Assembly: GCA_964020085.1 (NCBI GenBank)
Contig: OZ026600.1
Coordinates: 11,071,348 to 11,135,347 of the forward strand
Source of the DNA: Micromussa lordhowensis
Lineage: Eukaryota; Cnidaria; Anthozoa; Scleractinia; Lobophylliidae
DNA length: 64,000 nucleotides
Reading direction: 5' to 3'
A model generated the notes under the pieces. That model was given only the letters and a program-made list of their open reading frames with translations, was not told the DNA's origin and made no database searches. Shown here piece by piece: positions 35,071-48,000 of the stretch. The translations under genes were made by a program, and so were the position numbers. How positions within the stretch are numbered: position 1 is the first letter of the stretch; the number at the start of each line of letters is the position of its first letter.

Positions 35071-37718
35071 GGCAGATGCCCGGGTGCAGCCGGCTGGCTG
35101 CCTTGTTAGCAGAGCTTGGCGTGCGTCGCAACTTTGCAAACTAATGGCACCAAAGCACTCCCGGGGTCGGTCCGAGTCCACATGCAAAGTTTCGGAGCTG
35201 CGCAAAATATCACACTATGCTAACCAGCCCGATTGCTAATTAGCCGAGCTTGGCGCGCGTTGCAACTTTGCAAACTAATGGCACCAAAGAGACTCCCGGG
35301 GTCGGTCCGAGTCCACATGCAAAGTTTCGGAGCCGCGAGAAATGTCACACTATGCCAATTAGCCCGGCAGATGCCCGGGTGTGGCCGGCGGGCTGCCTTG
35401 TTAGCCGAGCTTGGCGTGCGTCGCAACTTTGCAAACTAATGGCACCAAAGCACTCCTGGGGTCGGTTCGGGTCCACATGCAAAGTTTCGGAGCTGCGCAA
35501 AATGTCACACTATGCTAACCAGTCGGATTGCTAGTTAGCCGAGCTTGGCGCGCGTCGCAACTTTGCAAACTAATGGCACCAAAGCACTCCCGGGGTCGGT
35601 CCAAGTCCACATGCAAAGTTTTGGACCTGCGCAAAATGTCACACTATGCTAACCAGCCCGGCAGTTCCCCGGGTGCAGCCGGCTGGCTGCCTTGTTAGCC
35701 GAGCTTGGCGTGCGTCGCAACTTTGCAAACTAATGGCACCAAAGCACTCCCGGGGTCGGTCCGAGTCCACATGCAAAGTTTCGGAGCTGCGCAAAATATC
35801 ACACTATGCTAACCAGCCCGATTGCTAATTAGCCGAGCTTGGCGCGCGTTGCAACTTTGCAAACTAATGGCACCAAAGCACTCCCGGGGTCGGTCCGGGT
35901 CCATATGCAAAGTTTCGGAGCTGCGCAAAATGTCACACTATGCCAACCGGCCCGGCAGATGCCCGGGTGCAGCCGGCTGGCTGCCTTGTTAGCAGAGCTT
36001 GGCGTGCGTCGCAACTTTGCAAACTAATGGCACCAAAGCACTCCCGGGGTCGGTCCGAGTCCACATGCAAAGTTTCGGAGCTGCGCAAAATATCACACTA
36101 TGCTAACCAGCCCGATTGCTAATTAGCCGAGCTTGGCGCGCGTTGCAACTTTGCAAACTAATGGCACCAAAGAGACTCTTGGGGTCGGTCCGAGTCCACA
36201 TGCAAAGTTTCGGAGCCGCGAGAAATGTCACACTATGCCAATTAGCCCGGCAGATGCCCGGGTGTGGCCGGCGGGCTGCCTTGTTAGCCGAGCTTGGCGT
36301 GCGTCGCAACTTTGCAAACTAATGCACCAAAGCACTCCTGGGGTCGGTTCGGGTCCACATGCAAAGTTTCGGAGCTGCGCAAAATGTCACACTATGCTAA
36401 CCAGTCGGATTGCTAGTTAGCCGAGCTTGGCGCGCGTCGCAACTTTGCAAACTAATGGCACCAAAGCACTCCCGGGGTCGGTCCAAGTCCACATGCAAAG
36501 TTTTGGACCTGCGCAAAATGTCACACTATGCTAACCAGCCCGGCAGTTCCCCGGGTGCAGCCGGCTGGCTGCCTTGTTAGCCGAGCTTGGCGTGCGTCGC
36601 AACTTTGCAAACTAATGGCACCAAAGCAATCCTGGGGTCGGTCCGGGTCCACATGCAAAGTTTCGGAGCTGCGCAAAATGTCACACTATGCTAACCAGCC
36701 CGATTGCTAATAAGCCGAGCTTGGCGCGTGTCGCAACTTTGCAAACTAATGGCACCAAAGCACTCCCGGGGTCGGTCCGAGTCCACATGCAAAGTTTCGG
36801 AGCTGCGCAAAATATCACACTATGCTAACCAGCCCGATTGCTAATTAGCCGAGCTTGGCGCGCGTTGCAACTTTGCAAACTAATGGCACCAAAGCACTCC
36901 CAGGGTCGGTCCGGGTCCATATGCAAAGTTTCGGAGCTGCGCAAAATGTCACACTATGCCAACCGGCCCGGCAGATGCCCGGGTGCAGCCGGCTGGCTGC
37001 CTTGTTAGCAGAGCTTGGCATGCGTCGCAACTTTGCAAACTAATGGCACCAAAGCAGTCCCGGGGTCTGTCCAAGTCCACATGCAAAGTTTCGGAGCTGC
37101 GCAAAATATCACACTATGCTAACCAGCCCGATTGCTAATTAGCCGAGCTTGGCGCGCGTTGCAACTTTGCAAACTAATGGCACCAAAGAGACTCCCGGGG
37201 TCGGTCCGAGTCCACATGCAAAGTTTCGGAGCCGCGAGAAATGTCACACTATGCCAATTAGCCCGGCAGATGCCCGGGTGTGGCCGGCGGGCTGCCTTGT
37301 TAGCTGAGCTTGGCGTGCGTCGCAACTTTGCAAACTAATGGCACCAAAGCACTCCTGGGGTCGGTCCGGGTCCACATGCAAAGTTTCGGAGCTGCGCAAA
37401 ATGTCACACTATGCTAACCAGTCGGATTGCTAGTTAGCCGAGCTTGGCGCGCGTCGCAACTTTGCAAACTAATGGCACCAAAGCACTCCCGGGGTCGGTC
37501 CAAGTCCACATGCAAAGTTTTGGACCTGCGCAAAATGTCACACTATGCTAACCAGCCCGGCAGTTCCCCGGGTGTGGCCGGCTGGCTGGCTAGTTAGCCG
37601 AGCTTGGCGCGCGTTGCAACTTTGCAAACTAATGGCACCAAAGCACTCCCGGGGTCGGTCCGGGTCCACATGCAAAGTTTCGGAGCTGCGCAATATGTCA
37701 CACTATTCTTAGAAGCCT
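35071..37718. repeat. Six-monomer (883-bp) sub-HOR, three tandem copies
   Basis: Copies begin at 35071, 35954 and 36970 with the L monomer that follows ccaaccggccc. Copy 1 is strictly L S L S L S, with starts at 35071, 35231, 35366, 35526, 35660 and 35820. Its length is 3x134 + 3x160 + 1, where the extra base comes from aaagagactc in place of aaagcactc. Copy 2 has a 1-bp deletion (aatgcaccaaag near 36.32 kb) and one extra S monomer at 36836, giving 1016 bp. Copy 3 is followed through its fifth monomer and then leaves the pattern. Confidence 0.88.
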
Positions 37719-38920
37719 GATTGCTAATTAGCCGAGCTTGGCGCTCGTCGCAATTTTGCAAACTAATGGCACCAAAGCACTCCCGGGGTCGGTCCAAGTC
37801 CACATGCAAAGTTTCGGAGCTGCGCAAAAGGTCACACTATGCTAACCAGCCCGGCAGATCCCCGGGTGCGGCCGGCTGGCTGCCTCGTTAGCCGAGCTTG
37901 GCGCGCGTCTCAACTTTGCAAACTAATGGCACCAAAGCACTCCCGGGGTCGGTCCGGGTCCACATGCAAAGTTTTGGAGCTGCGCAAAATGTCACACTAT
38001 GCTAACCAGCCCGATTGCTAATTAGCCGACCTTGGCGTGCGTCGCAACTTTTCAAACTTATGGCACCAAAGCACTCCCAAGGTCGGTCCGAGTCCACATG
38101 CAAAGTTTCGGAGCTGAGCAAAATGTCACACTACGCTAACCAGCCCGGCACATGCCTGGGTGCGGCCGGCTGGCTGCCTCGTTAGCCGAGCTTGGCGCGC
38201 GTCGCAAGTTTGCAAACTAATGGCACCAAAGCACTCCCGGGGTTGGTCCGAGTCCACATGCAAAGTTTGGGAGCTGCGCAAAATGTCACACTATTCTAAC
38301 CAGCCCGGTAGATGCCCGGGTGCGGCCGGCTGGTTGCCTCGTTAGCCGAGCTTGGCGCACGTCGCAACTTTGGAAACTAATGCCACCAAAGCAATCCTGG
38401 GGTCGGTCCAGGTCTACATGCAAAGTTTCGGAGCTGCGCAAAATGTCACACTATGCTAACCAGCCCGATTGCTAATTAGCCGACCTTCGCGTGCGTCGCA
38501 ACTTTTCAAACTTATGGCACCAAAGCACTCCCAAGGTCGGTCCGAGTCCACATGCAAAGTTTCGGAGCTGCGCAAAATGTCACACTATGCTAACCAGCCC
38601 GGCAGATGCCTGGGTGTGGCCGGCTGGCTGCCTCGTTAGCCGAGCTTGGCGCGCGTCGCAAGTTTGCAAACTAATGGCACCAAAGCACTCCCGGGGTTGG
38701 TCCGAGTCCACATGCAAAGTTTGGGAGCTGCGCAAAATGTCACACTATTCTAACCAGCCCGGTAGATGCCCGGATGCTGCCGGCTGGTTGCCTCGTTGGC
38801 CAGGCTTGGCGCACGTCGCAACTTTGCAAACTAATGCCACCAAAGCAATACTGGGGTCGGTCCGGGTCCACATGCAAAGTTTCGGAGCTGCGCAAAATGT
38901 CACACTATGCTAACCAGCCC

Positions 38921-39048
38921 GATTGCCGATTGCTTGGCGCACGTCGCAACTTTGCAAACTAATGGCACCAAAGCACTCCCGGGGTCGGTCCGAGTCCACA
39001 TGCAAAGTTTCGAAGCTGCGCAAACTGTCACACTATGCTAACCAGCCC
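38921..39048 (+). repeat. Truncated S monomer, 128 bp (U8)
   Basis: The head is shared with the other truncated copies, but the body has the full ggtccgagtccac and a cgaagctgcgcaaactg tail. It is intermediate between the 127- and 129-bp forms. Confidence 0.9.
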
Positions 39049-41308
39049 GGCAGATCCCCGGGTGCGGCCGGCTGGCTGCCTCGTTAGCCGAGCTTGGCGC
39101 GCGTCGCAACTTTGCAAACTTATGGCACCACAGCACTCCCGGGGTCGGTCCGAGTCCAATATGCAAAGTTTCGGAGCTGCGCAAAATGTCACACTGTGCT
39201 AACCAGGCCGGCAGATCCCCAGGTGTGGCCGGCTGGCTGCCTCGTTAGTCGAGCTTTGCGCGCATCGCAACTATGCAAAGTAATGGCACCAAAGCACTCC
39301 CTGGGTCGGTCCAGGTCCACATGGAAAGTTTCGGAGCTGCGCAATATGTCAGACTATGCTAACCAGCCGGATTGCTAATTAGCCGAGCTTGGCGCGCGTC
39401 GCAACTTTGCAAACTAGTGGCACCAAAGCACTCCCGGGGTCGGTCCGGGTCCACATGCAAAGTTTCGGAGCTGCGCAAAATGTCACACTATGCCAACCAG
39501 CCCGGCAGATGCCCGGGTGCAGCCGGCTGGCTGCCTTGTTAGCCGAGCTTGGCGCGCGTCGCAACTTTGCAAACTAATGGCATCAAAGCACTCCCGGGGT
39601 CGGTCCAGGTCCACATGCAAAGTTTCAGAGCTGCGCAATATGTTACACTATGCTAGCCAGCCCGATTGCTAATTAGTCGAGCTTGTCGCGTGTCGCAACT
39701 TCGCAAACTAGTGGCAGCAAAGCACTCCCGGGGTCGGTCCGGGTCCACATGCAAAGTTTCGGAGCTGCGCAATATGTCACACTATCCTAAGAAGCCCGAT
39801 TGCTAATTAGCCGAGCTTGGCGCGCGTCGCAATTTTGCAAACTAATGGCACCAAAGCACTCCCGGGGTCGGTCCAAGTCCACATGCAAAGTTTCGGAGCT
39901 GCGCAAAAGGTCACACTATGCTAACCAGCCCGGCCCATCCCCGGGTGCGGCCGGCTGGCTGCCTCGTTAGCCGAGCTTGGTGCGCGTCGCAACTTTGCAA
40001 ACTAATGGCACCAAAGTACTCCCGGGGTCGGTCCGGGTCCACATGCAAAGTTTCGGAGCTGCGCAAAATGTCACACTATACTAACCAGCCCGATTGCTAA
40101 TAAGCCGAGCTTGCCGCGTGTCGCAACTTTGCAAACTAATGGCACCAAAGCACTCCCGGGGTCGGTCAGAGTCCACATGCAAAGTTTCGGAGCTGTGCAA
40201 AATATCACACTATGCTAACCAGCCCGATTGCTAATTAGCCGAGCTTGGCGCGCGTTGCAACTTTGCAAACTAATGGCACCAAAGCACTCCCGGGGTCGGT
40301 CCGGGTCCACATGCAAAGTTTCGAAGCTGCTCAAAATGTCACACTATGCCAACCAGCCCGGCAGATGCCCGGGTGCAGCCGGCTGGCTGCCTTGTTAGCC
40401 GAGCTTGGCGCGCGTCGCAACTTTGCAAACTAATGGCACCAAAGCACTCCCGGGGTCGGTCCGAGTCCACATGCAAAGTTTCGGAGCTGTGCAAAATATC
40501 ACACTATGCTAACCAGCCCGATTGCTAATTAGCCGAGCTTGGCGCGCGTTGCAACTTTGCAAACTAATGGCACCGAAGCACTCCCGGGGTCGGTCCGGGT
40601 CCACATGCAAAGTTTCGGAGCTGCGCAAAATGTCACACTATGCCAACCAGCCCGGCAGATGCCCGGGTGCAGCCGGCTGGCTGCCTTGTTAGCCGAGCTT
40701 GGCGCGCGTCGCAACTTTGCAAACTAATGGCACCAAAGCACTCCCGGGGTCGGTCCGGGTCCACATGCAAAGTTTCGGAGCGGCGCAAAATGTCACACTA
40801 TGTTAACCAGCCCGATTGCTAATTAGCCGAGCTTGGCGCGTGTCGCAACTTTTCAAACTAATGGCACCAAAGCACTCCTGGGGTCGGTCCGAGTCCACAT
40901 GCAAAGTTTTGGAGCTGCGCAAAAGGTCACACTATGCTAACCAGCCCGGCAGATGCCCGGGTGCGGCCGGCTGGCTGCCTCGTTAGCCGAGCTTGGTGCG
41001 AGTCGCAACTTTGCAAACTAATCGCACCAAAGCACTCCCGGGGTCGGTCCGGTTCCACATGCAAAGTTTCGGAGCTTCGCAAAATGTCACACTATGCTAA
41101 CCAGTCGGATTGCTAGTTAGCCGAGGTTGGCTCGCGTCGCAACTTTTCAAACTAATGGCACCAAAGCACTCCCGGGGTCGGTCCGGGTCCACATGCAAAG
41201 TTTCAGAGCTGCGCAAATTGTGACACTATGCTAACCAGCCCGATTGCTAATTAGCCGAGCTTGGCGCGCATCGCAACTTTGCAAACTAATGGCACCAAAG
41301 CACTCCCA

Positions 41309-43049
41309 GGGTCGGTCCGAGTCCACATGCAAAGTTTCGAAGCTGCGCAAACTGTCACACTATGCTAACCAGCCCGGCAGATCCCCGGGTGCGGCCGGCT
41401 GGCTGCCTCGTTAGCCGAGCTTGGCGCGCCTTGCAACTTTGCAAACTAATGGCACCAAAGCACTCCCGGGGTCGGTCCGAGTCCAATATGCAAAGTTTCG
41501 GAGCTGCGCAAAATGTCACACTGTGCTAACCAGGGCGGCAGATCCCCAGGTGTGGCTGGCTGGCTGCCTCGTTAGTCGAGCTTTGCGTGCATCGCAACTT
41601 TGCAAAGTAATGGCACCAAAGCACTCCCGGGGTCGGTCCAGGTCCACATGCAAGGTTTCGGAGCTCCGCAAAATGTCACACTATGCTAAGAAGCCCGATT
41701 GCTAATAAGCCGAGCTTGGCGGGCGTCGCAACTTTGCAAACTAATGGCACCAAAGCACTCCCGGGGTCGGTCCGAGCCCACATGCAAAGTTTCGGAGCTG
41801 CGCAAAATGTCACACTATGCTAACCAGCCCGATTGCTAATTAGCCGAGCTTGGCGCGTGTCGCAACTTTGCAAACTAATGGCACCAAAGCACTCCCGGGG
41901 TCGGTCCGGGTCCACATGCAAAGTTTTGGAGCTGCACAAAATGTCACACTATGCTAACTAGCCCGATTGCTAATTAGCCGAGCTTGGCGCGCGTCGCAAC
42001 TTTGCAAACTAATGGCACCAAAGCACTCCCGGGGTCGGTCCGAGTCCACATAAAAAGTTTCGGAGCAGCGAAAAATGTCACACTGTGCCAACCAGCCCGG
42101 CAGATGCCCGGGTGTAGCCGGCTGGCTGCCTCGTTAGCCGAGCTTGGCGCGCGTCGCAACTTTGCAAACAAATGGGACCAAAGCACTCCCGGGGTCGGTC
42201 CGGGTCCACATGCAAAGTTTCGGAGCTGCGCAAAATGTCACACTATGCTAACCAGTCGGATTGCTAGTTAGCCGAGCTTGGCGCGCGTCGCAACTTTTCA
42301 AACTAATGGCACCAAATCACTCCCGGGGTTGGTCCGAGTCCACATGCAAAGTTTCGGAGCTGCACAAAATGTCACACTCTGCTAACCAGTCGGATTGCTA
42401 GTTAGCCGAGCTTGGCGTGCGTCGCAACTTTTCAAACTAATGGCACCAAATCACTCCCGGGGTTGGTCCGAGTCCACATGCAAAGTATCTGAGCTGTGCA
42501 AAATGTCACACTCTGCTAACCAGCCCGATTGCTAATTAGCCGAGCTTGGCGCGCGTCGAAAATTTGCAAACTAATGGCACAAAAGCACTCCCGTGGTTGG
42601 TCCGAGTCCACATGCAAAGTTTCGGAGCTGCGCAAAATGTCACACTATGCTAACCAGCCCGGCAGATCCCCGGGTGCGGCCGGCTGGTTGCCTCGTTAGC
42701 CGAGCTTGGCGCGCGTCGCAACTTTGCAAACTAATGGCACCAAAGCACTCCCGGGGTCGGTCCTGGTCCACATGCAAAGTTTTGGAGCTGCACAAAATGT
42801 CACACTATGCTAACTAGCCCGATTGCTAATTAGCCGAGCTTGGCGCGCGTCGCAACTTTGCAAACTAATGGCACCAGAGCACTCCCGGGGTCGGTCCGAG
42901 TCCACATGCAAAGTTTCGAAGCTGCGCAAACTGTCACACTATGCTAACCAGCCCGGCAGATCCCCGGGTGCGGCCGGCTGGCTGCTTCATTAGCCGAGCT
43001 TGGCGCCTTCCAACTTTGCAAACTAATGGCACCAAAGCACTCCCGGGGT
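41309..43049. repeat. 1.74-kb shared block, copy 2 (in U8)
   Basis: This is the same monomer series as 2346-4086. On its right it continues into a monomer resembling 12199-12405 with cagcaaaaaatgtc, not into the 4.1-kb type, so the block ends at an exchange point near gcactcccgggg. Confidence 0.85.
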
Positions 43050-43112
43050 CGGTCCGAGTCCACATGCAAAGTTTCGGAGCAGCAAAAAATGTCACACTGT
43101 GCCAACCAGCCC

Positions 43113-43273
43113 GGCAGATGCCCTGGTGCAGCCGCCTGGCTGCCTCGTTTGCCGAGCTTGGCGCACGTCGCAACTTTGCAAACTAATGGCACCAAAGCAC
43201 TCCCGTGGTTGGTCCGAGTCCATATGCAAAGTTTCGGAGCTGCGGAAAATGTCACACTGTGCTAACCAGGGCG
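43113..43273 (+). repeat. Hybrid L monomer at an 18-bp exchange junction (U8)
   Basis: The 5' part (gccctggtgcagccgcctgg, cgtttgccgagc, cactcccgtggttgg, gtccatatg) is the type of reference monomer 30. The 3' part (gcggaaaatg, cactgtgctaaccagggc) is the tail of reference monomer 20. The switch lies within 43227-43244. The bounds of the monomer are approximate to one or two bases. Confidence 0.82.
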
Positions 43274-45010
43274 GCAGATCCCCAGGTGTGGCTGGCTGGC
43301 TGCCTCGTTAGTCGAGCTTTGCGTGCATCGCAACTTTGCAAAGTAATGGCACCAAAGCACTCCCGGGGTCGGTCCAGGTCCACATGCAAGGTTTCGGAGC
43401 TCCGCAAAATGTCACACTATGCTAACCAGCCCGATTGCTAGTTAGCCGAGCTTGGCGCACGTCGCAAATTCGCAAACTAATGGCACCAAAGCACTCCTGG
43501 GGTCGGTCCGGGTCCACATGCAAAGTTTCGGAGCTGCGCAAAATGTCACACTATGCTAACTAGCCCGATTGCTAATTAGCCGAGCTTGGCGCGCGTCGCA
43601 ACTTTGCAAACTAATGGCACCAAAGCACTCCCGGGGTTGGTCCGAGTCCACATGCAAAGTTTCGGAGCAGCGAAAAATGTCACACTATGCCAATTAGCCC
43701 AGCAGATGCCCGGGTGCGGCTGGCTGGCTGCCTTGTTAGGCGAGCTTGGCGTGCGTCACAACTTTGCAAACTAATGGCACCAAAGCACTCCCGGGGTCGG
43801 TCCGGGTCCACATGCAAAGTTTCGGAGCTGCGCAAAATGTCACACTATGCTAACCAGTCGGATTGCTACTTAGCCGAGCTTGGCGCGCGTCGCAACTTTG
43901 CAAACTAATGGCACCAAAGCACTCCCGGGGTCAGTCCGGGTGCATATGCAAAGTTTCGGAGCTGCCCAAATTGTGACACTATGCTAACCAGCCCGATTGC
44001 TAATTAGCCGAGCTTGGCGCACGTCGCAACTTTGCAAACTAATGGCACCAAAGCACTCCCAGGGTCGGTCCGGGTCCACATGCAAAGTTTTGGAGCTGCA
44101 CAAAATGTCACACTATGCTAACTAGCCCGATTGCTAATTAGCCGAGCTTGGCGCGCGTCGCAACTTTGCAAACTAATGGCACCAAAGCATTCCCGGGGTC
44201 GGTCCGAGTCCACATGCAAAGTTTCGGAGCAGCGAAAAATGTCACACTGTGCCAACCAGCCCAGCAGATACCCGGGTGCAGCCGGCTGCCTGCCTCGTTA
44301 GCCGAGCTTGGCGCGCGTCGCAACTTTGCAAACTAATGGCACCAAAGCACACCCGGGGTCGGTCCGGGTCCACATGCAAAGTTTCGGAGCTGCGCAAAAT
44401 GTCACACTATGCTCACCAGCCCGATTGCTAATTAGCCGAGCTTGGCGCGCGTCGCAACTTTGCAAACTAATGGCACCAAAGCACTCCCGGGGTCGGTCCG
44501 AGTCCACATGCAAAGTTTCGGAGCAGCAAAAAATGTCACACTGTGCCAACCAGCCCGGCAGATGCCCTGGTGCAGCCGGCTGGCTGCCTCGTTAGCCGAG
44601 CTTGGCGCACGTCGCAACTTTGCAAACTAATGGCACCAAAGCACTCCCGTGGTTGGTCCGAGTCCATATGCAAAGTTTCGGAGCTGCGCAAAATGTCACA
44701 CTATGCTAGCCAGCCCGGCAGATCCCCGGGTGCGGCCGGCTGGCTGCCTCGTTAGCCGAGCTTGGCGCACGTCGCAACTTTGGAAACTAATGCCACCAAA
44801 GCAATCCTGGGGTCGGTCCAGGTTTACATGCAAAGTTTCGGAGCTGCGCAAAATGTCACACTATGCTAACCAGCCCGATTGCTAATTAGCCGACCTTCGC
44901 GCGCGTCGCAACTTTTCAAACTTATGGCACCAAAGCACTCCCAAGGTCGGTCCGAGTCCACATGCAAAGTTTCGGAGCTGCGCAAAATGTCACACTATGC
45001 TAACCAGCCC

Positions 45011-48000
45011 GGCAGATGCCTGGGTGTGGCCGGCCGGCTGCCTCGTTAGCCGAGCTTGGCGCGCGTCGCAAGTTTGCAAACTAATGGCACCAAAGCACTC
45101 CCGGGGTTGGTCCGAGTCCACATGCAAAGTTTGGGAGCTGCGCAAAATGTCACACTATTCTAACCAGCCCGGTAGATGCCCGGGTGCGGCCGGCTGGTTG
45201 CCTCGTTGGCCAGGCTTGGCGCACGTCGCAACTTTGCAAACTAATGCCACCAAAGCAATACTGGGGTCGGTCCGGGTCCACATGCAAAGTTTCGGAGCTG
45301 CGCAAAATGTCACACTGTGCTAACCAGGCCGGCAGATCCCCAGGTGTGGCCGGCTGGCTGCCTCGTTAGTCGAGCTTTGCGCGCATCGCAACTATGCAAA
45401 GTAATGGCACCAAAGCACTCCCTGGGTCGGTCCAGGTCCACATGGAAAGTTTCGGAGCTGCGCAATATGTCAGACTATGCTAACCAGCCGGATTGCTAAT
45501 TAGCCGAGCTTGGCGCGCGTCGCAACTTTGCAAACTAGTGGCACCAAAGCACTCCCGGGGTCGGTCCGGGTCCACATGCAAAGTTTCGGAGCTGCGCAAA
45601 ATGTCACACTATGCCAACCAGCCCGGCAGATGCCCGGGTGCAGCCGGCTGGCTGCCTTGTTAGCCGAGCTTGGCGCGCGTCGCAACTTTGCAAACTAATG
45701 GCATCAAAGCACTCCCGGGGTCGGTCTGGGTCCACATGCAAAGTTTCGGAGCTGCACAAATTGTGACACTATGCTAACCAGGCCGATTGCTAATTAGCCG
45801 AGCTTGGCGCGCGTCGCAACTTTGCAAACTAATGGCACCAAAGCACTCCCGGGGTCGGTCCGAGTCCACATGCAAAGTTTGGAAGCTGCGCAAACTGTCA
45901 CACTATGCTAACCAGCCCGGCAGATCCCCGGGTGCGGCCGGCTGGCTGCCTCGTTAGCCGAGCTTGGCGCGCATCGTAACTTTGCAAACTAATGGCACCA
46001 AAGCACTCCCGGGGTCGGTCCGAGTCCAATATGGAAAGTTTCGGAGCTGCGCAAAATGTCACACTGTGCTAACCAGGCCGGCAGATCCTCAGGTGTGGCC
46101 GGCTGGCTGCCTCGTTAGTCGAGCTTTGCGCGCATCGCAACTTTGCAAAGTAAGGGCACCAAAGCACTCCCGGGGTCGGTCCAGGTCCACATGCAAAGTT
46201 TCGGAGCTGCGCAATATGTTACACTATGCTAGCCAGCCCGATTGCTAATTAGTCGAGCTTGTCGCGTGTCGCAACTTCGCAAACTAGTGGCAGCAAAGCA
46301 CTCCCGGGGTCGGTCCGGGTCCACATGCAAAGTTTCGGAGCTGCGCAAAATGTCACACTATGCCAACCAGCCCGGCAGATGCCCGGGTGCAGCCGGCTGG
46401 CTGCCTTGTTAGCCGAGCTTGGCGCGCGTCGCAACTTTGCAAACTAATGGCATCAAAGCACTCCCGGGGTCGGTCCAGGTCCACATGCAAAGTTTCAGAG
46501 CTGCGCAATATGTTACACTATGCTAGCCAGCCCGATTGCTAATTAGTCGAGCTTGTCGCGTGTCGCAACTTCGCAAACTAGTGGCAGCAAAGCACTCCCG
46601 GGGTCGGTCCGGGTCCACATGCAAAGTTTCGGAGCTGCGCAATATGTCACACTATCCTAAGAAGCCCGATTGCTAATTAGCCGAGCTTGGCGCGCGTCGC
46701 AATTTTGCAAACTAATGGCACCAAAGCACTCCCGGGGTCGGTCCAAGTCCACATGCAAAGTTTCGGAGCTGCGCAAAAGGTCACACTATGCTAACCAGCC
46801 CGGCCCATCCCCGGGTGCGGCCGGCTGGCTGCCTCGTTAGCCGAGCTTGGTGCGCGTCGCAACTTTGCAAACTAATGGCACCAAAGTACTCCCGGGGTCG
46901 GTCCGGGTCCACATGCAAAGTTTCGGAGCTGCGCAAAATGTCACACTATACTAACCAGCCCGATTGCTAATAAGCCGAGCTTGCCGCGTGTCGCAACTTT
47001 GCAAACTAATGGCACCAAAGCACTCCCGGGGTCGGTCAGAGTCCACATGCAAAGTTTCGGAGCTGTGCAAAATATCACACTATGCTAACCAGCCCGATTG
47101 CTAATTAGCCGAGCTTGGCGCGCGTTGCAACTTTGCAAACTAATGGCACCAAAGCACTCCCGGGGTCGGTCCGGGTCCACATGCAAAGTTTCGAAGCTGC
47201 TCAAAATGTCACACTATGCCAACCAGCCCGGCAGATGCCCGGGTGCAGCCGGCTGGCTGCCTTGTTAGCCGAGCTTGGCGCGCGTCGCAACTTTGCAAAC
47301 TAATGGCACCAAAGCACTCCCGGGGTCGGTCCGAGTCCACATGCAAAGTTTCGGAGCTGTGCAAAATATCACACTATGCTAACCAGCCCGATTGCTAATT
47401 AGCCGAGCTTGGCGCGCGTTGCAACTTTGCAAACTAATGGCACCGAAGCACTCCCGGGGTCGGTCCGGGTCCACATGCAAAGTTTCGGAGCTGCGCAAAA
47501 TGTCACACTATGCCAACCAGCCCGGCAGATGCCCGGGTGCAGCCGGCTGGCTGCCTTGTTAGCCGAGCTTGGCGCGCGTCGCAACTTTGCAAACTAATGG
47601 CACCAAAGCACTCCCGGGGTCGGTCCGGGTCCACATGCAAAGTTTCGGAGCGGCGCAAAATGTCACACTATGTTAACCAGCCCGATTGCTAATTAGCCGA
47701 GCTTGGCGCGTGTCGCAACTTTTCAAACTAATGGCACCAAAGCACTCCTGGGGTCGGTCCGAGTCCACATGCAAAGTTTTGGAGCTGCGCAAAAGGTCAC
47801 ACTATGCTAACCAGCCCGGCAGATGCCCGGGTGCGGCCGGCTGGCTGCCTCGTTAGCCGAGCTTGGTGCGAGTCGCAACTTTGCAAACTAATCGCACCAA
47901 AGCACTCCCGGGGTCGGTCCGGTTCCACATGCAAAGTTTCGGAGCTTCGCAAAATGTCACACTATGCTAACCAGTCGGATTGCTAGTTAGCCGAGGTTGG

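Larger units (their letters stand above)
31550..38600. repeat. HOR unit U7, 7051 bp, carrying the alternating L-S sub-array
   Basis: About 0.95 kb at the start follow the reference order. One base is missing at 32251 (ccctggtcgg for ccctgggtcgg). From about 32.5 kb the unit is made of monomer variants not found in U2-U6, including the six-monomer sub-repeat at 35071-37718. The part from about 32.5 kb recurs at an offset of 25321 in U11 with only a few substitutions, for example ctacgc at 33541 against cctgcgc, and ttcgcgtgcg near 38.49 kb against ttcgcgcgcg. Confidence 0.87.
25206..38679. repeat. Distant segmental duplication (about 25 kb apart), left copy
   Basis: The segment covers the end of U5, U6, U7 and the start of U8. 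It recurs at 50097-64000 with offset 24891, then 24892, then 25321. The two steps are explained by a single-base gap at 32251 and three missing monomers near 32.5 kb. Only occasional substitutions separate the copies. The right copy runs off the window, so the true length is unknown. Confidence 0.87.
38601..45010. repeat. HOR unit U8, 6410 bp, containing most of the first copy of the 6870-bp duplication
   Basis: The unit has the truncated S monomer at 38921-39048 but lacks the 14-bp microduplication. From 39424 to its end it is identical in register with the corresponding part of U9 (5587 bp). It includes a block resembling U1 (41309-43049) and a junction at 43227-43244 back into reference-type sequence. 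Confidence 0.86.
39424..46293. repeat. 6870-bp tandem duplication, copy 1
   Basis: All landmarks in this copy recur 6870 bp later, and I found no base difference in the stretches I compared, including rare variants such as gccgcctggc with cgtttgccgagc near 43.13 kb. The copy combines parts of U8 and U9. Confidence 0.92.

Noticed and set aside
38491..38913. The longest open frame (140 codons, plus strand).
   Set aside because: It is two satellite monomers plus part of a third read in one frame. It exists only because a local substitution creates an earlier ATG; the same stretch is shorter in other units.
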